From positions 2,876,402 to 2,940,401 of the forward strand of contig NZ_JAKJSC010000001.1 in the NCBI RefSeq assembly GCF_029029525.1: a stretch of DNA of 64,000 nucleotides, read 5' to 3'. Below the pieces are notes generated by a model, which searched no databases, was not told the DNA's origin, and saw nothing but the letters and a program-made list of their open reading frames with translations. The position numbers were made by a program, and so were the translations under genes. Below are positions 1 through 8,213 of this stretch, one piece after another. Every line of letters starts with the position of its first letter. Position 1 is the first letter of the stretch. The stretch is from Labilibaculum sp. DW002. GTDB taxonomy: Bacteria > Bacteroidota > Bacteroidia > Bacteroidales > Marinifilaceae.

Positions 1-13
1 TTAATACTGTCAT
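1..13 (-). CDS. Possible first codons of sdhA (succinate dehydrogenase flavoprotein), cut by the window edge
   Basis: On the minus strand an ATG at positions 13 to 11 opens a frame reading M-T-V-L before the window ends. It lies about 20 bp downstream of the stop of the cytochrome b subunit, which is where sdhA normally follows sdhC in Bacteroidota. Only four codons are visible, so the assignment rests on gene order alone. Confidence 0.3.
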
Positions 14-32
14 AACCGTTAAGTTTTAGCAA

Positions 33-723
33 TTAAGCAAAAAAGTGTAAGTACAAAGGAATGATTACAAATCCTGCAGCAATGAAAAATGCATAGAAGT
101 AAGATACCTTCTCTAAACGTTTTCTCCAGATCTTATTGCTGAATCCAATTGATTGGAAAGCTGACCAAAATCCGTGAGCAAGGTGTAATCCTAAAAGAAT
201 ACCGCCTAACACATAAAGACCAGTGTAAACTAATCCCAAAAGTACCAGCAGTAAATAAGGCTTTCACCAAAGCTGCTCCATTATGCATCTCTTCACCATG
301 AATAGTTACAGATTCTAATCCTTCTCCCGTAATTTGGATTGGTACAAAGAAATGCATCAAGTGCATAGCGATGAAAACCAAAACAAGTCCACCTAACACA
401 AACATGTTACGAGACGACCAAGTACTGCTGTTACCTAAGTTCTGTACTGCATACTTCTGAGGACGAGCCTTCATGTTCTGAAGTGTTAGTGTAATAGCGT
501 AAATGATGTGGATAATGAAACCACCAAACAATACCGGCTGTAATCCAAAACGGATAACTGGCAACGACATAAAGTGAGCTCCTGCGTTGAATAATTCACC
601 AGTACTATCAAACAACAAAAATGAGTTTAATACAAGATGAACCAACACAAAAACAATAAGAAAAAGGCCTGATAAACTCATTATCAGCTTTTTCCCAATT
701 GATGAACTTAAAAAACTGCTCAT
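33..723 (-). pseudogene. sdhC: Succinate dehydrogenase cytochrome b558 subunit (SdhC), apparent frameshift
   Basis: This is the membrane anchor that carries heme and passes electrons from the SdhAB catalytic subunits to menaquinone. The first frame (723 down to about 240) encodes hydrophobic helices with likely heme-ligand histidines, such as His29 in the first helix and the H-L-M-H segment. It then runs into a tail unlike the family. The missing C-terminus, with the conserved G-L-H-L-x-H-G-F-W-S-A-F-Q-S motif, continues in another frame from 239 to 33. The two parts join at a T4-G3 run near 233-240 and together give about 229 residues, normal for the family. A one-base indel, real or a sequencing error, explains the break. 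A TAnnTTTG box lies 50-60 bp upstream. Calling the cell sdhC-deficient would be premature. Confidence 0.85.
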
Positions 724-1088
724 AGGACTAAAAATTAATTAGATTGTTTTTTATAAACTTTACTATATTAATTCGCAAATGTAAATGCTCCAAAGCGCAG
801 AAACGATATTTAGGAACATATGAAATTTATTTAGATTGATTCTATAACAAGCAAGTGTGCGAATCATTCCTTAATTTTATGATTTAAAGATAGGTATAAT
901 TCTAATTTTTAATCGATTGGAGAATTAATTCCTTAATTGATTTCCACTAAAGTTCGCAAGTTATCAAATATTTGTATGTTATAGAACAAGCTTTTAAGAT
1001 ATTGTTTTAATTTAGAATGCAAATTAAAGAATCAAGCATTACAGATTTTTTATCTGTCTCAAATCTAAAATATTATATTCATCCTACT
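724..1088. other. Intergenic region between divergent sdhC and hydrolase genes
   Basis: The gap holds the leader and -7 box of sdhC and a weak, 7-of-8 -7-like box (AATATTTG, near 967-974) facing the hydrolase. I see no RNA gene or further coding sequence in it. Confidence 0.4.
776..783 (-). promoter_or_regulatory. Putative Bacteroidota -7 box of the sdh operon
   Basis: The minus strand reads TACATTTG, a perfect match to the TAnnTTTG -7 consensus of Bacteroidota primary sigma factors. It lies about 53 bp upstream of the sdhC start. No convincing TTTG element is found at the -33 spacing. Confidence 0.45.
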
Positions 1089-1880
1089 ATGGATCAATTT
1101 TTACAGTTTAAAAATTACGATTTACGTTACCGTGATAAAGGAAAGGGAAATACGGTGGTTTTATTACACGGATATCTGGAATCGATAGAAACATTTGCAA
1201 ATTTTGCCAACGATCTTTCAAGACTGGCTAGGGTAATAACTGTAGACTTACCTGGTCATGGGATGTCGAACCTAAAAGTGAAATCTTGCAGCATTGAGGA
1301 AATGGCCGATGCGATTGATGCTTTAACAGTTCATTTGAAACTAAAAAAAATCAATATTATTGGGCATTCTATGGGTGGTTACGTTGCCTTGGCATATGCC
1401 GATAAATATGTGCATAAACTGGAAAGCTTTTGCCTTTTTCATTCATCGCCAAATGCTGATACAGAAGAGAAAAAAGAAAATCGGAAAAAAGAAATTGATT
1501 TAATTCTGGAAGGTAAAAAAGAACTCATTTGCAAGTCTAGCATCCCAAATACTTTTTCGAACAAGAATTTGAAAAAATTTGCTCATGAAATTGAAAGAAT
1601 AACAAAAATTGCTTGCGAAACTCCAGATCATGGCATTGTTGCTGCATTAGAAGCGATGATGAATCGACCCGATCGAAATCATGTTTTAAAAGCTCTCGAC
1701 ATGCCTAAAGTGAGCATGATTGGTAAAGAAGATAATTTTACACCAATGAAAGTAGCAGGTGAAATTGCTAAAGCCAATAACTTAACCCCTTTCGTACTGC
1801 AAACATCAGGACACATGGGATTTATAGAGCAACGACAGGAATGTTTACGAGAAATTTTTAGGATTATTTATGAGTGTTAA
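1089..1880 (+). CDS. Alpha/beta-hydrolase family protein
   Basis: This is a cytoplasmic serine hydrolase of unknown substrate; no signal peptide is present. With the start placed at 1089 the protein has 263 residues. It shows the oxyanion-hole segment H27-G-Y, the D-L-P-G-H-G strand-turn at 53-58, the nucleophile elbow G-H-S-M-G-G with Ser94, the acid Asp215 in G-K-E-D, and the base His242 in S-G-H-M-G-F. All three triad members are intact. An upstream in-frame ATG at 1017 would add 24 residues with no counterpart in the fold, which begins right after Met25, so 1089 is preferred. The gene stands alone, convergent with the outer-membrane barrel gene across a shared hairpin. A 2-succinyl-6-hydroxy-cyclohexadiene carboxylate synthase (MenH) or simple esterase role cannot be told apart from sequence. 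Confidence 0.85.
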   Translation: MDQFLQFKNYDLRYRDKGKGNTVVLLHGYLESIETFANFANDLSRLARVITVDLPGHGMSNLKVKSCSIEEMADAIDALTVHLKLKKINIIGHSMGGYVALAYADKYVHKLESFCLFHSSPNADTEEKKENRKKEIDLILEGKKELICKSSIPNTFSNKNLKKFAHEIERITKIACETPDHGIVAALEAMMNRPDRNHVLKALDMPKVSMIGKEDNFTPMKVAGEIAKANNLTPFVLQTSGHMGFIEQRQECLREIFRIIYEC

Positions 1881-1890
1881 TTCATAAAAA

Positions 1891-1912
1891 AGGATGCTAT
1901 AAATAGCATCCT
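1891..1912. terminator. Hairpin terminator between convergent genes
   Basis: The perfect inverted repeat AGGATGCTAT-AA-ATAGCATCCT is flanked on its left by an A-run. It therefore has a U-tract in minus-strand transcripts and serves mainly the outer-membrane barrel gene. It may also stop the hydrolase transcript. Confidence 0.8.
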
Positions 1913-1938
1913 TTCCATATTATATCTAAGATACAGTC

Positions 1939-2517
1939 TTATTTCTTTCCTCCACCAAAATGGAATCCAAGTTTAACAGACATATAGTTATACTCGTCAT
2001 ATCCTTTTTCTTGACCGAAAATCAAGTTGTACTGAAGAGCCATGTCGAAGTGACCATAAGAAAAACCAACTTTTGGAGCAATACCAAACTTAGATCCTAA
2101 ATCATAATCTCCATTAATATCTATGGTATTTCCACCACCCAAATCAGTACTAGAATCAAATTCGATTGAACCCAATGAATAAATACCAGCATCCATTCCA
2201 ACAAATGGACGGAAAGAATTGGTATTGAAATAGTAATCGAAAGTTGCAGCATAAGAAACAACAGCAGAAACATCAAATGCATCTTCATTAGCAGACCCCA
2301 TAACAGCACCTTCTAATTTAGCACCTAACAATACATTATCTGTTATATGATACTTAGGATTCAAATAGTATCCAACACCAGCATCAAGAGCATCACCACC
2401 TGGCATTGCATAAAGTAAACCTGCATCTACTCGAAAAGATTTAAAAGAATCTGATTGTGCCGAAGCAACTCCTGCAAATACTACACAGGCCATAATTAGC
2501 GTAAAAATTTTTTTCAT
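1939..2517 (-). CDS. Outer-membrane beta-barrel protein, porin-like
   Basis: The 192-residue precursor begins with a clear signal peptide (M-K-K-I-F-T-L-I-M-A-C-V-V-F-A-G, cleavage near A-S-A-Q at 18-21). The rest shows alternating hydrophobic and aromatic strands (V-G-Y-Y-L-N, G-I-Y-S-L-G, Y-G-H-F-D-M-A-L-Q-Y) and ends with a long final strand, M-S-V-K-L-G-F-H-F. This fits a small eight-stranded OmpW/OmpX-type barrel of the outer-membrane protein beta-barrel superfamily. No enzymatic motif is present and the function is unknown. It is monocistronic: a TTTATTTG -7 box with CTTG 20 bp upstream lies before it and a hairpin terminator follows it. Confidence 0.8.
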   Translation of the reverse strand: MKKIFTLIMACVVFAGVASAQSDSFKSFRVDAGLLYAMPGGDALDAGVGYYLNPKYHITDNVLLGAKLEGAVMGSANEDAFDVSAVVSYAATFDYYFNTNSFRPFVGMDAGIYSLGSIEFDSSTDLGGGNTIDINGDYDLGSKFGIAPKVGFSYGHFDMALQYNLIFGQEKGYDEYNYMSVKLGFHFGGGKK

Positions 2518-2545
2518 CTTACAATGTTTTAACTTAAGTTAAATT

Positions 2546-2577
2546 CAAATAAAAGCATTAATAAGAAAACCTACAAG
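2546..2577 (-). promoter_or_regulatory. Probable promoter of the outer-membrane barrel gene
   Basis: On the minus strand CTTG (2577-2574) is followed after exactly 20 bp by TTTATTTG (2553-2546). This is close to the Bacteroidota pattern TTTG-N19 to 21-TAnnTTTG. The start codon is 29 bp downstream of the -7 box. Confidence 0.5.
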
Positions 2578-2693
2578 TATTAAATGCTTATTAAACTTAA
2601 CCAAATATTAAGACAACTGTAAAACAGCATTTTAACAAATTAGCTTTCAAATCATTTTGACAAACAGCTTGAATTAAAGTGTCAGCACATACA

Positions 2694-2729
2694 AAAAGGG
2701 TTTTGCCAGTATCCTAACAAAACCCTTTT
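2694..2729. terminator. Rho-independent terminator downstream of the 5'-nucleotidase gene
   Basis: A 12-bp stem AAAAGGGTTTTG pairs with CAAAACCCTTTT around a 12-nt loop, about 24 bp past the stop codon of the minus-strand nucleotidase gene. Confidence 0.85.
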
Positions 2730-2752
2730 CTATGTAAGCTATTCAGTATGTT

Positions 2753-4492
2753 TTAATTCACACCATAAAGTAACTCATATTCTCTTTTTGAAGCGCTAAC
2801 ATGCCATTCTTCTGGAACCACTTTCCAGTTCTGATTACAATGAATATCAACAGTACCTTTCTTTTCTTCAATCCATTTCATTAAATAAAATCGTAAATCC
2901 TTTGTTGTAGAATTAACCAGTCTTGATATTAATTCTTCCTTACTTAAGCCAGCGCCAGTAGTTAAATGATTTCCTCCTCCATTACCGCGATATGAATTTA
3001 ATGCTACTCGATACATCTTGGCCTCATCAAAGGCTTCTCCATTACTCATTCGCAATATTTTAATGCGATTTCCGTATGCTTTCGAAAGATCTACCTCATA
3101 ATCAATTCCCTCAGCTGAATCGTAATTAAAGAACATGGTGCTTAGGCGATTCCCTTTATCTGTTTTCTCGATAAACAGCATCGGATCTGAGGCTTTCTCC
3201 ATCTTCTGAAACCAACCTTTATAACTGAATTCCAAAAATCCATGAATCTCTTTTCCCGTTAAATTCATCGTATAAAGCAAATTCTCAAATCTATATAACT
3301 TAAATAGATCTCGAACTTGGAGTTCTCCTGAGTCGATACTTGCATTAAAAGACAATGGTGCTGTAAAGGAGATATCGGCATCGGCCAAATCCAATTGAAT
3401 ATTGTGAATTAAATCTACAAAAGGAGAATCACCAAACATAGCCTCACTTGTTGTGATGCTTTTAGTAAATCGTCCTACTGGTCTTGACACATAGTCTTTT
3501 ACTTCATCAAACAAAGGTTGAAATTTCTCATTGTATTCCTTTGAAACGGCAATATCTTTCACCTCAACCAAATTAGGTTCTATTGTTTTATTGTACTGCT
3601 TTGTTTCAGGATCTAGTTTAAAATCAATTGTTACCTCAGCAATATAACGAGCTCTACTTTTTGGATTAATCACCAAAACTTTTTCTTTATCTGGATTTTC
3701 GAACCAAAGGATATTCTCCTGGTGATCGTGTCCGCAAATCACCATATCTATTCCAGAAACATTTTTAGCAACAAGAATTGACGCATTTTCTGGATTGGTT
3801 TCGTCTCCCTCATGCTCCTCTCCAGCACCTGAATGGAAAAGACCAAGAAGCATATCTGGTTTTTCCTTTTCCTGAATAATTTTCACCCATTTTTTAGCAG
3901 AAACTTCAATTTCCTCAAAATGCATACCCGACCAAATTTTCTCTGGCAGCCATTGTGGAATAGCAGGTGTAATAAATCCTATTACAGCTATTTTAACACC
4001 TTCTTTTTCAATAATTGTATAAGGCTTAAAGTAGGGTGATCCATCAGAATTTTTCACAGCATTAGCTGCCATCCATGGAAAAGCAAATTCATTAACCAAG
4101 CGATCGTACACCTCATGGCCAGGCTCAATATCATGATTTCCAACAACGCCAGCTTCATATCCCATAAAATTCATTACTTCGGCACAAACGTGCTTTTTAT
4201 CTGTTTTTTCGAAGTTTGAATAATAAACCATAGGTTCTCCTTGCAAAATATCCCCATTATCAAGCAATATTATTTCCGATTCTTCTTTCTTACGTTCTCC
4301 ATCAACATAAGCATACACTTGTGATAAAGATGTTTCCGTTTCACGGTCTCCAACCAAATCGTATGGAAATAAAGCTCCATGCACATCACTTGTTCCCATT
4401 ATTTTAATCTGAACATGATCCGCTTTTTTATCTGCACAGGAAGCTATAAGAAAGACACTTACAAACAGTAAATAAAAATATAATTTCTTCAT
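2753..4492 (-). CDS. Lipoprotein 5'-nucleotidase / metallophosphatase (UshA-like)
   Basis: This is a two-domain 5'-nucleotidase that likely removes phosphate from nucleotides in the periplasm or at the cell surface. The 579-residue precursor has a lipobox I-A-S-C with Cys19. The N-terminal metallophosphoesterase domain (about 28-310) shows the two-metal motifs D36-x-H38, G-D-I-L-Q-G, G-N-H-D, H-S-G and G-H-D-H-Q. The C-terminal 5'-nucleotidase domain (about 335-550) contains the conserved N-S-Y-R-G-N-G-G-G-N-H substrate-binding loop. Length and order match UshA/CpdB relatives. The gene appears monocistronic and ends in a strong hairpin. Substrate preference (nucleotide, cyclic nucleotide or UDP-sugar) cannot be read from the motifs. 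Confidence 0.9.
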   Translation of the reverse strand: MKKLYFYLLFVSVFLIASCADKKADHVQIKIMGTSDVHGALFPYDLVGDRETETSLSQVYAYVDGERKKEESEIILLDNGDILQGEPMVYYSNFEKTDKKHVCAEVMNFMGYEAGVVGNHDIEPGHEVYDRLVNEFAFPWMAANAVKNSDGSPYFKPYTIIEKEGVKIAVIGFITPAIPQWLPEKIWSGMHFEEIEVSAKKWVKIIQEKEKPDMLLGLFHSGAGEEHEGDETNPENASILVAKNVSGIDMVICGHDHQENILWFENPDKEKVLVINPKSRARYIAEVTIDFKLDPETKQYNKTIEPNLVEVKDIAVSKEYNEKFQPLFDEVKDYVSRPVGRFTKSITTSEAMFGDSPFVDLIHNIQLDLADADISFTAPLSFNASIDSGELQVRDLFKLYRFENLLYTMNLTGKEIHGFLEFSYKGWFQKMEKASDPMLFIEKTDKGNRLSTMFFNYDSAEGIDYEVDLSKAYGNRIKILRMSNGEAFDEAKMYRVALNSYRGNGGGNHLTTGAGLSKEELISRLVNSTTKDLRFYLMKWIEEKKGTVDIHCNQNWKVVPEEWHVSASKREYELLYGVN

Positions 4493-4571
4493 TTTGATTT
4501 CATTTTTAGGGCCGATAAGATACTATAAAAATAAATACCCTAAAATCAGAAACAAAAAAACATAAAAAAAA

Positions 4572-4593
4572 GGCTTCAATAAAAATTGAAACC
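4572..4593 (-). terminator. Terminator of the Spy-like gene
   Basis: The stem GGCTTCAAT / ATTGAAACC (one mismatch) has a 4-nt loop. An A-run on its left becomes the U-tract of minus-strand transcripts. It lies 25 bp past the stop of the Spy/CpxP-like gene. Confidence 0.75.
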
Positions 4594-4617
4594 CTTTAAA
4601 AACTTACCTGTTATTCT

Positions 4618-5505
4618 TTAATTCATTCGTTTATGTCTTTTAGCAAAACCTTTTTTCCCTTTCGGATGGCTCATAAAAAGCACCAATTGATCTTCTGTCA
4701 AGATTTCTCTTATTTCCATTTTGTTATCAATTTGTTTTTTAGCCAATTGATTTTGAATATTTGATAAGCGATCAATATTATCCATAATGCTATTCTTATC
4801 AACTTTTTCAGCAGTCATCAAATGTTTTTGCTTCAAACGTATCACTTCCAGTTCATTTTTCAACTCTTTTGTTTCCTTAAGGTGAGCAACACGAATTTCC
4901 TTCATTTGTGCCTTTTGCTCATCACTTAAATCCAGCATATTTCTGTCTTTTCCCATTTGTTTTCCAGCCTTCTGCTTGATTCCATAACCTTTCTTTCCTT
5001 GCTGTTCGCCTCTATCTCCTTTTCGCATTCCTTGCTTCGCTCTTCCCATTTCAGCTCGGTTGGCTTGTCCCATCTGACCTTTTTTGTCACGCATCACACC
5101 TTTTCTATGCTTTGAGTGCTTCGCCATCTTCATTTGTTGTTCTTCTGTTAAAAAAGATCGAATGTCTAATTTCATCCCAATCTCCTCTTTCTTTATCTGA
5201 TTTTTCAGTTCAGATATTTTATCTGCATTGGCGTAAATTTCTTTCATGTTAGGCTTCTCTGCAGAAAATAAAGTTCTCTGCTTTGCATGTAGTTCGCCCA
5301 ACTCATTTTTAAGATCGATAGTTGCTTTTGCAAAGGCAATTCGAGCTTCTTTCATTTGTTCTTTTTGCACCTCGTTTAAAACAGAGGTTTGATCACCTCT
5401 TTGTTTAAAATCCCTTTTCTCTTGCTGTGCTTGTAAACCTGACATTCCTAGAAATAAAAATGCTACTAGGCTTAGTATCGATATACTTCTCTTATTTATT
5501 TTCAT
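4618..5505 (-). CDS. Periplasmic Spy/CpxP-like protein with two copies of the domain
   Basis: The precursor has 295 residues with an N-terminal signal peptide (S-I-L-S-L-V-A-F-L-F-L-G-M-S-G-L-Q-A-Q, cleavage near 26). Two related helical modules follow, about 40-130 and 188-285. Each carries the pattern [V/L]-L-x-[E/D]-[V/E]-Q-K-x-Q-M-K-E-x-R, then a K-x-E-L long helix, and ends in a degenerate LTxxQ motif: L-T-E-E-Q-Q-M in the first, L-T-E-D-Q-L in the second. LTxxQ proteins such as Spy and CpxP act as periplasmic chaperones or metal/stress sensors in enterobacteria. A very basic, Gly/Lys/Met-rich linker (about 130-187) separates the modules, which could bind metal or polyanions. No two-component regulator lies next to it. 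The function is inferred from the fold only. Confidence 0.75.
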   Translation of the reverse strand: MKINKRSISILSLVAFLFLGMSGLQAQQEKRDFKQRGDQTSVLNEVQKEQMKEARIAFAKATIDLKNELGELHAKQRTLFSAEKPNMKEIYANADKISELKNQIKKEEIGMKLDIRSFLTEEQQMKMAKHSKHRKGVMRDKKGQMGQANRAEMGRAKQGMRKGDRGEQQGKKGYGIKQKAGKQMGKDRNMLDLSDEQKAQMKEIRVAHLKETKELKNELEVIRLKQKHLMTAEKVDKNSIMDNIDRLSNIQNQLAKKQIDNKMEIREILTEDQLVLFMSHPKGKKGFAKRHKRMN

Positions 5506-5644
5506 CTTTTTAAATTTTATCGTTCATTTTAAATCTTTCTCAAGATCTTTTTTCTTAAACATTACCTTTTTTTTGAAAATCGACTTCGGATTTTAGACTT
5601 GATCTATTCGGAAAGGTTTAATCTGAAACTTTTTGAACAAAAAA

Positions 5645-5668
5645 AAGACCTGCAAAATTGCAGGTCTT
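5645..5668 (-). terminator. Terminator of the deaminase-protease operon
   Basis: An 11-bp perfect stem, AAGACCTGCAA / TTGCAGGTCTT, has a tiny A-rich loop. The A-run at 5641-5646 supplies a U-tract on the minus strand. It lies 25 bp past the CtpA-like stop. Confidence 0.85.
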
Positions 5669-5692
5669 AACATCAAAAATATTGTTTTTAAA

Positions 5693-7297
5693 TTATTGAA
5701 ATTGCTTTTGTGATTCCAATAAAGTTTTATCTAGATCTTGTATAATTGGGTAAAATCCATCATCATCAATAACATCTCTGGCAATATAGGCTTTCACTTG
5801 TGTTTCGATAACATTTCTTGATTCGGCAAGCCCTTTATAGTCTGGTTTTACTCCTTTCTCTTTCGCATAAGCAACCAATCCCTTAATTACATCTTTAGTT
5901 TTGATATACTTTAAAATCGATTGATAATCTTTCAACTCAACCAAATCTTTACGATGATTATCAACAAAAAAGAATGCGTACTGATAGATTACTCCCTTGG
6001 TTCTTAAATCTCTGAAATAATTTGAATAACCAGTTGTATCAACAGGGATGAAAACATCTGGCATAATACCTCCACCACCATACACAATATTTCCTCCAGC
6101 GGTTTTGAATTTTAACGAATCTGCAAAATGAATTGAATCCCTTTTCTCAAATTCTCCATGAACATATCGCATGTTAATATCGTTATTGTAAGCCTCTTTT
6201 CCATTTGAGTATGATTTCTGAATACAACGGCCTGTTGGAGTATAATAGCGAGCAACTGTTAATCGCATTGCCGATCCATCAGGTAACATACGTTGTTCCT
6301 GAACCAAACCTTTACCAAATGATCGACGACCAACAACCTTACCTCTATCATTATCCTGAATAGCTCCTGCAAAAATCTCGCTTGCCGATGCTGAAAGTTC
6401 ATCAATCAGAATCGTAATTGGAAGGTCTTGACAGTCCCCTCTACCAGTAGAAACATAATCGGTTTTTGCCTGTGATTTTCCTTCTGTGTAAACAATCATC
6501 TTACCCTCTGGCAAGAATTCGTTAATCATATTGGTTGCAGCTGACATATAACCACCGGTATTGCCACGTAAATCAACAATAACCTGCTTCATTCCAAGTC
6601 CGGTTAGCTTTTGTAGGCCTTCCGAAAATTCAAAATAAGTAGTTGCAGCAAATCGATTTACTTTAATATATCCTGTTGTATCCGACAACATATAAGCAAC
6701 ATCAACACTTGCTACAGGAATTGACCCTCTTAACAATTCCATATCAATTAAGTCCTTTTCTCCTCGTCTATAAATCCCAATTTTAACTGGCGTTCCTTTG
6801 GGTCCTTTCAAACGATCCATAATTTCCGCATCGGTCATTTTGATGCCTGCTACAAGAGAATCATCCACCTCAACAATTCTGTCGCCAGCTAAAATCCCTG
6901 CCAACTCGGAAGGACCTCCAGGGATCACACGTACAATAGCAACAGTATCCTGATAACGTATAAACTGAACACCGATGCCACCAAAATTGCCTTTTAAATC
7001 TTCATTTACTCTTTGCAAATCTTTAGCTGGAATATATACTGTGTGTGGATCCAAATCTTTTAAAATTAACGGAATAGCACTTTCAATTAATTCAGCAGAT
7101 GAAACTGTATCGACGTAATCTTCCTCAATCATATCCAAAACAAAATCCAACTTGCTTCCAGAAGATGGCATCTGAAAAATTCCCTGTTGTACTCCTTCCC
7201 CTTTTTGGAAAAGAGAATTTAAGAACATTCCCAATACAATAGCCAGCGCTAACAGAATTGGGAATATTATTGTGTTTCTACTATTATTATAAGCCAT
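5693..7297 (-). CDS. S41 family C-terminal processing protease (CtpA/Prc-like)
   Basis: This is a membrane-anchored periplasmic serine protease that trims or degrades proteins from the C-terminus. It has 534 residues: an N-terminal anchor helix (about 10-30), a PDZ domain (about 95-180, with the G-G-I-G-V and G-D-R-I-V-E-V signatures) and the S41 domain (about 205-370). The Ser/Lys dyad is visible as Ser304 in S-A-S-A-S-E and Lys329 in S-F-G-K-G, 25 residues apart as in E. coli Prc. The C-terminal 180 residues form the extension typical of Bacteroidota carboxy-terminal proteases. It follows the dCMP deaminase gene by 9 bp, so the two share a transcript, and a strong hairpin ends the unit. Confidence 0.92.
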   Translation of the reverse strand: MAYNNSRNTIIFPILLALAIVLGMFLNSLFQKGEGVQQGIFQMPSSGSKLDFVLDMIEEDYVDTVSSAELIESAIPLILKDLDPHTVYIPAKDLQRVNEDLKGNFGGIGVQFIRYQDTVAIVRVIPGGPSELAGILAGDRIVEVDDSLVAGIKMTDAEIMDRLKGPKGTPVKIGIYRRGEKDLIDMELLRGSIPVASVDVAYMLSDTTGYIKVNRFAATTYFEFSEGLQKLTGLGMKQVIVDLRGNTGGYMSAATNMINEFLPEGKMIVYTEGKSQAKTDYVSTGRGDCQDLPITILIDELSASASEIFAGAIQDNDRGKVVGRRSFGKGLVQEQRMLPDGSAMRLTVARYYTPTGRCIQKSYSNGKEAYNNDINMRYVHGEFEKRDSIHFADSLKFKTAGGNIVYGGGGIMPDVFIPVDTTGYSNYFRDLRTKGVIYQYAFFFVDNHRKDLVELKDYQSILKYIKTKDVIKGLVAYAKEKGVKPDYKGLAESRNVIETQVKAYIARDVIDDDGFYPIIQDLDKTLLESQKQFQ

Positions 7298-7306
7298 ATA
7301 TGTATT

Positions 7307-7762
7307 TTAAAACTGTTCCTTTAAATTAATAAATTTCACTTCAATCCCAGCTCTTTCCAGTAAATCTTTTCCTTCAGTGCTATGATATTCTTCTGAATAC
7401 ACTACCCGAACAATACCAGCTTGTATAATTAGCTTCGCACATTCTATACACGGTGTAGCAGTAACATATAATGTTGCATTATCACTGCTATTGCTAGATT
7501 TTGCAACTTTCGTAATCGCATTTGCTTCAGCATGAAGAACATACGCTTTGGTTTTATAGTTTTCATCTTCACAAACATTCTCAAAACCAGATGGTGTTCC
7601 ATTGTATCCATCCGAAATTATCATCTTATCCTTAACAATTAAAGCACCCACTTTTCTTCTCTCGCAATAAGAATTTTCCGCCCATACTAATGCCATTCTA
7701 ACATATCTACGATCTAAGTTCTCCTGTTTCTTATCCAACTCCAATTGTTTTGTATTCTGCAT
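7307..7762 (-). CDS. Deoxycytidylate (dCMP) deaminase family protein
   Basis: This is a zinc-dependent cytoplasmic deaminase that likely converts dCMP to dUMP for thymidylate synthesis. The HAE motif (H-A-E-A-N-A-I) provides the zinc ligand and catalytic Glu. The P-C-x-x-C motif (T-P-C-I-E-C-A) gives the other two ligands. The segment D-G-Y-N-G-T-P-S-G-F is the substrate-binding loop of the ComE/dCMP deaminase family. The start at 7762 (M-Q-N-T) gives 151 residues. An ATG at 7780 is possible, but it would begin only about 5 nt after the transcription start predicted from the -7 box at 7791-7798. The CtpA-like gene follows by 9 bp. Pairing a deaminase with a protease looks like co-transcription rather than a shared pathway. 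Confidence 0.85.
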   Translation of the reverse strand: MQNTKQLELDKKQENLDRRYVRMALVWAENSYCERRKVGALIVKDKMIISDGYNGTPSGFENVCEDENYKTKAYVLHAEANAITKVAKSSNSSDNATLYVTATPCIECAKLIIQAGIVRVVYSEEYHSTEGKDLLERAGIEVKFINLKEQF

Positions 7763-7790
7763 ATCTAATTCTTGTTTCAAATGATAAAAA

Positions 7791-7798
7791 CAAATGTA
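7791..7798 (-). promoter_or_regulatory. Putative -7 box of the deaminase-protease operon
   Basis: The minus strand reads TACATTTG, a perfect TAnnTTTG match, about 29 bp upstream of the preferred deaminase start. No TTTG is seen at the -33 distance. Confidence 0.45.
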
Positions 7799-8213
7799 TA
7801 AAATATATTAGTACATGTTGTGGACCAACTGCATATTCATAAAAACACAACAATCTCACATTGCCACCCTAAAATCATTCTTTCATCACCAATTTGAAAC
7901 CTTTTGTCAAAAGTAAACGTTTACATGAAATTAACACTCAAACCATTAAATATCATGATGTTGTTATTTTTAATCGATCTAAAGCAAAATAAAACCACAA
8001 AGACACATCTCTCCACTGCAATCTTTACATCTAATTATCAGCACTTAAGAGACTTTTTACTGACAACCAATCAAACCTAATGAATTTATTAAAGCATCAA
8101 AAACAAGACACTATAATTGTTAAAATTTCTTAAAAGAATCTAATTTACATGCCATTTCCAACTACTAAAACAACATAATAAAAAAAATAAAATCCCTGAT
8201 AACCAAACTAATA
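7799..8213. other. Intergenic region upstream of the type IX cargo gene
   Basis: About 415 bp of AT-rich sequence separates the divergent deaminase and cargo genes. The only clear structure is the perfect palindrome at 7913-7924. I see no coding sequence or RNA gene. Confidence 0.5.
7913..7924. promoter_or_regulatory. Palindromic operator-like site GTAAACGTTTAC
   Basis: A perfect 12-bp palindrome with a central CG lies between the divergent deaminase and type IX cargo genes. The form resembles operators of LacI/GalR-family regulators (AACGTT-centred). No LacI-type gene is in this window. It is about 290 bp upstream of the cargo start and 150 bp from the deaminase start, so which gene it serves is unclear. 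Confidence 0.4.

Noticed and set aside
1017..1088. Extended N-terminus of the alpha/beta hydrolase
   Set aside because: The 24 extra residues precede the fold with no counterpart in the family, so the ATG at 1089 is used.
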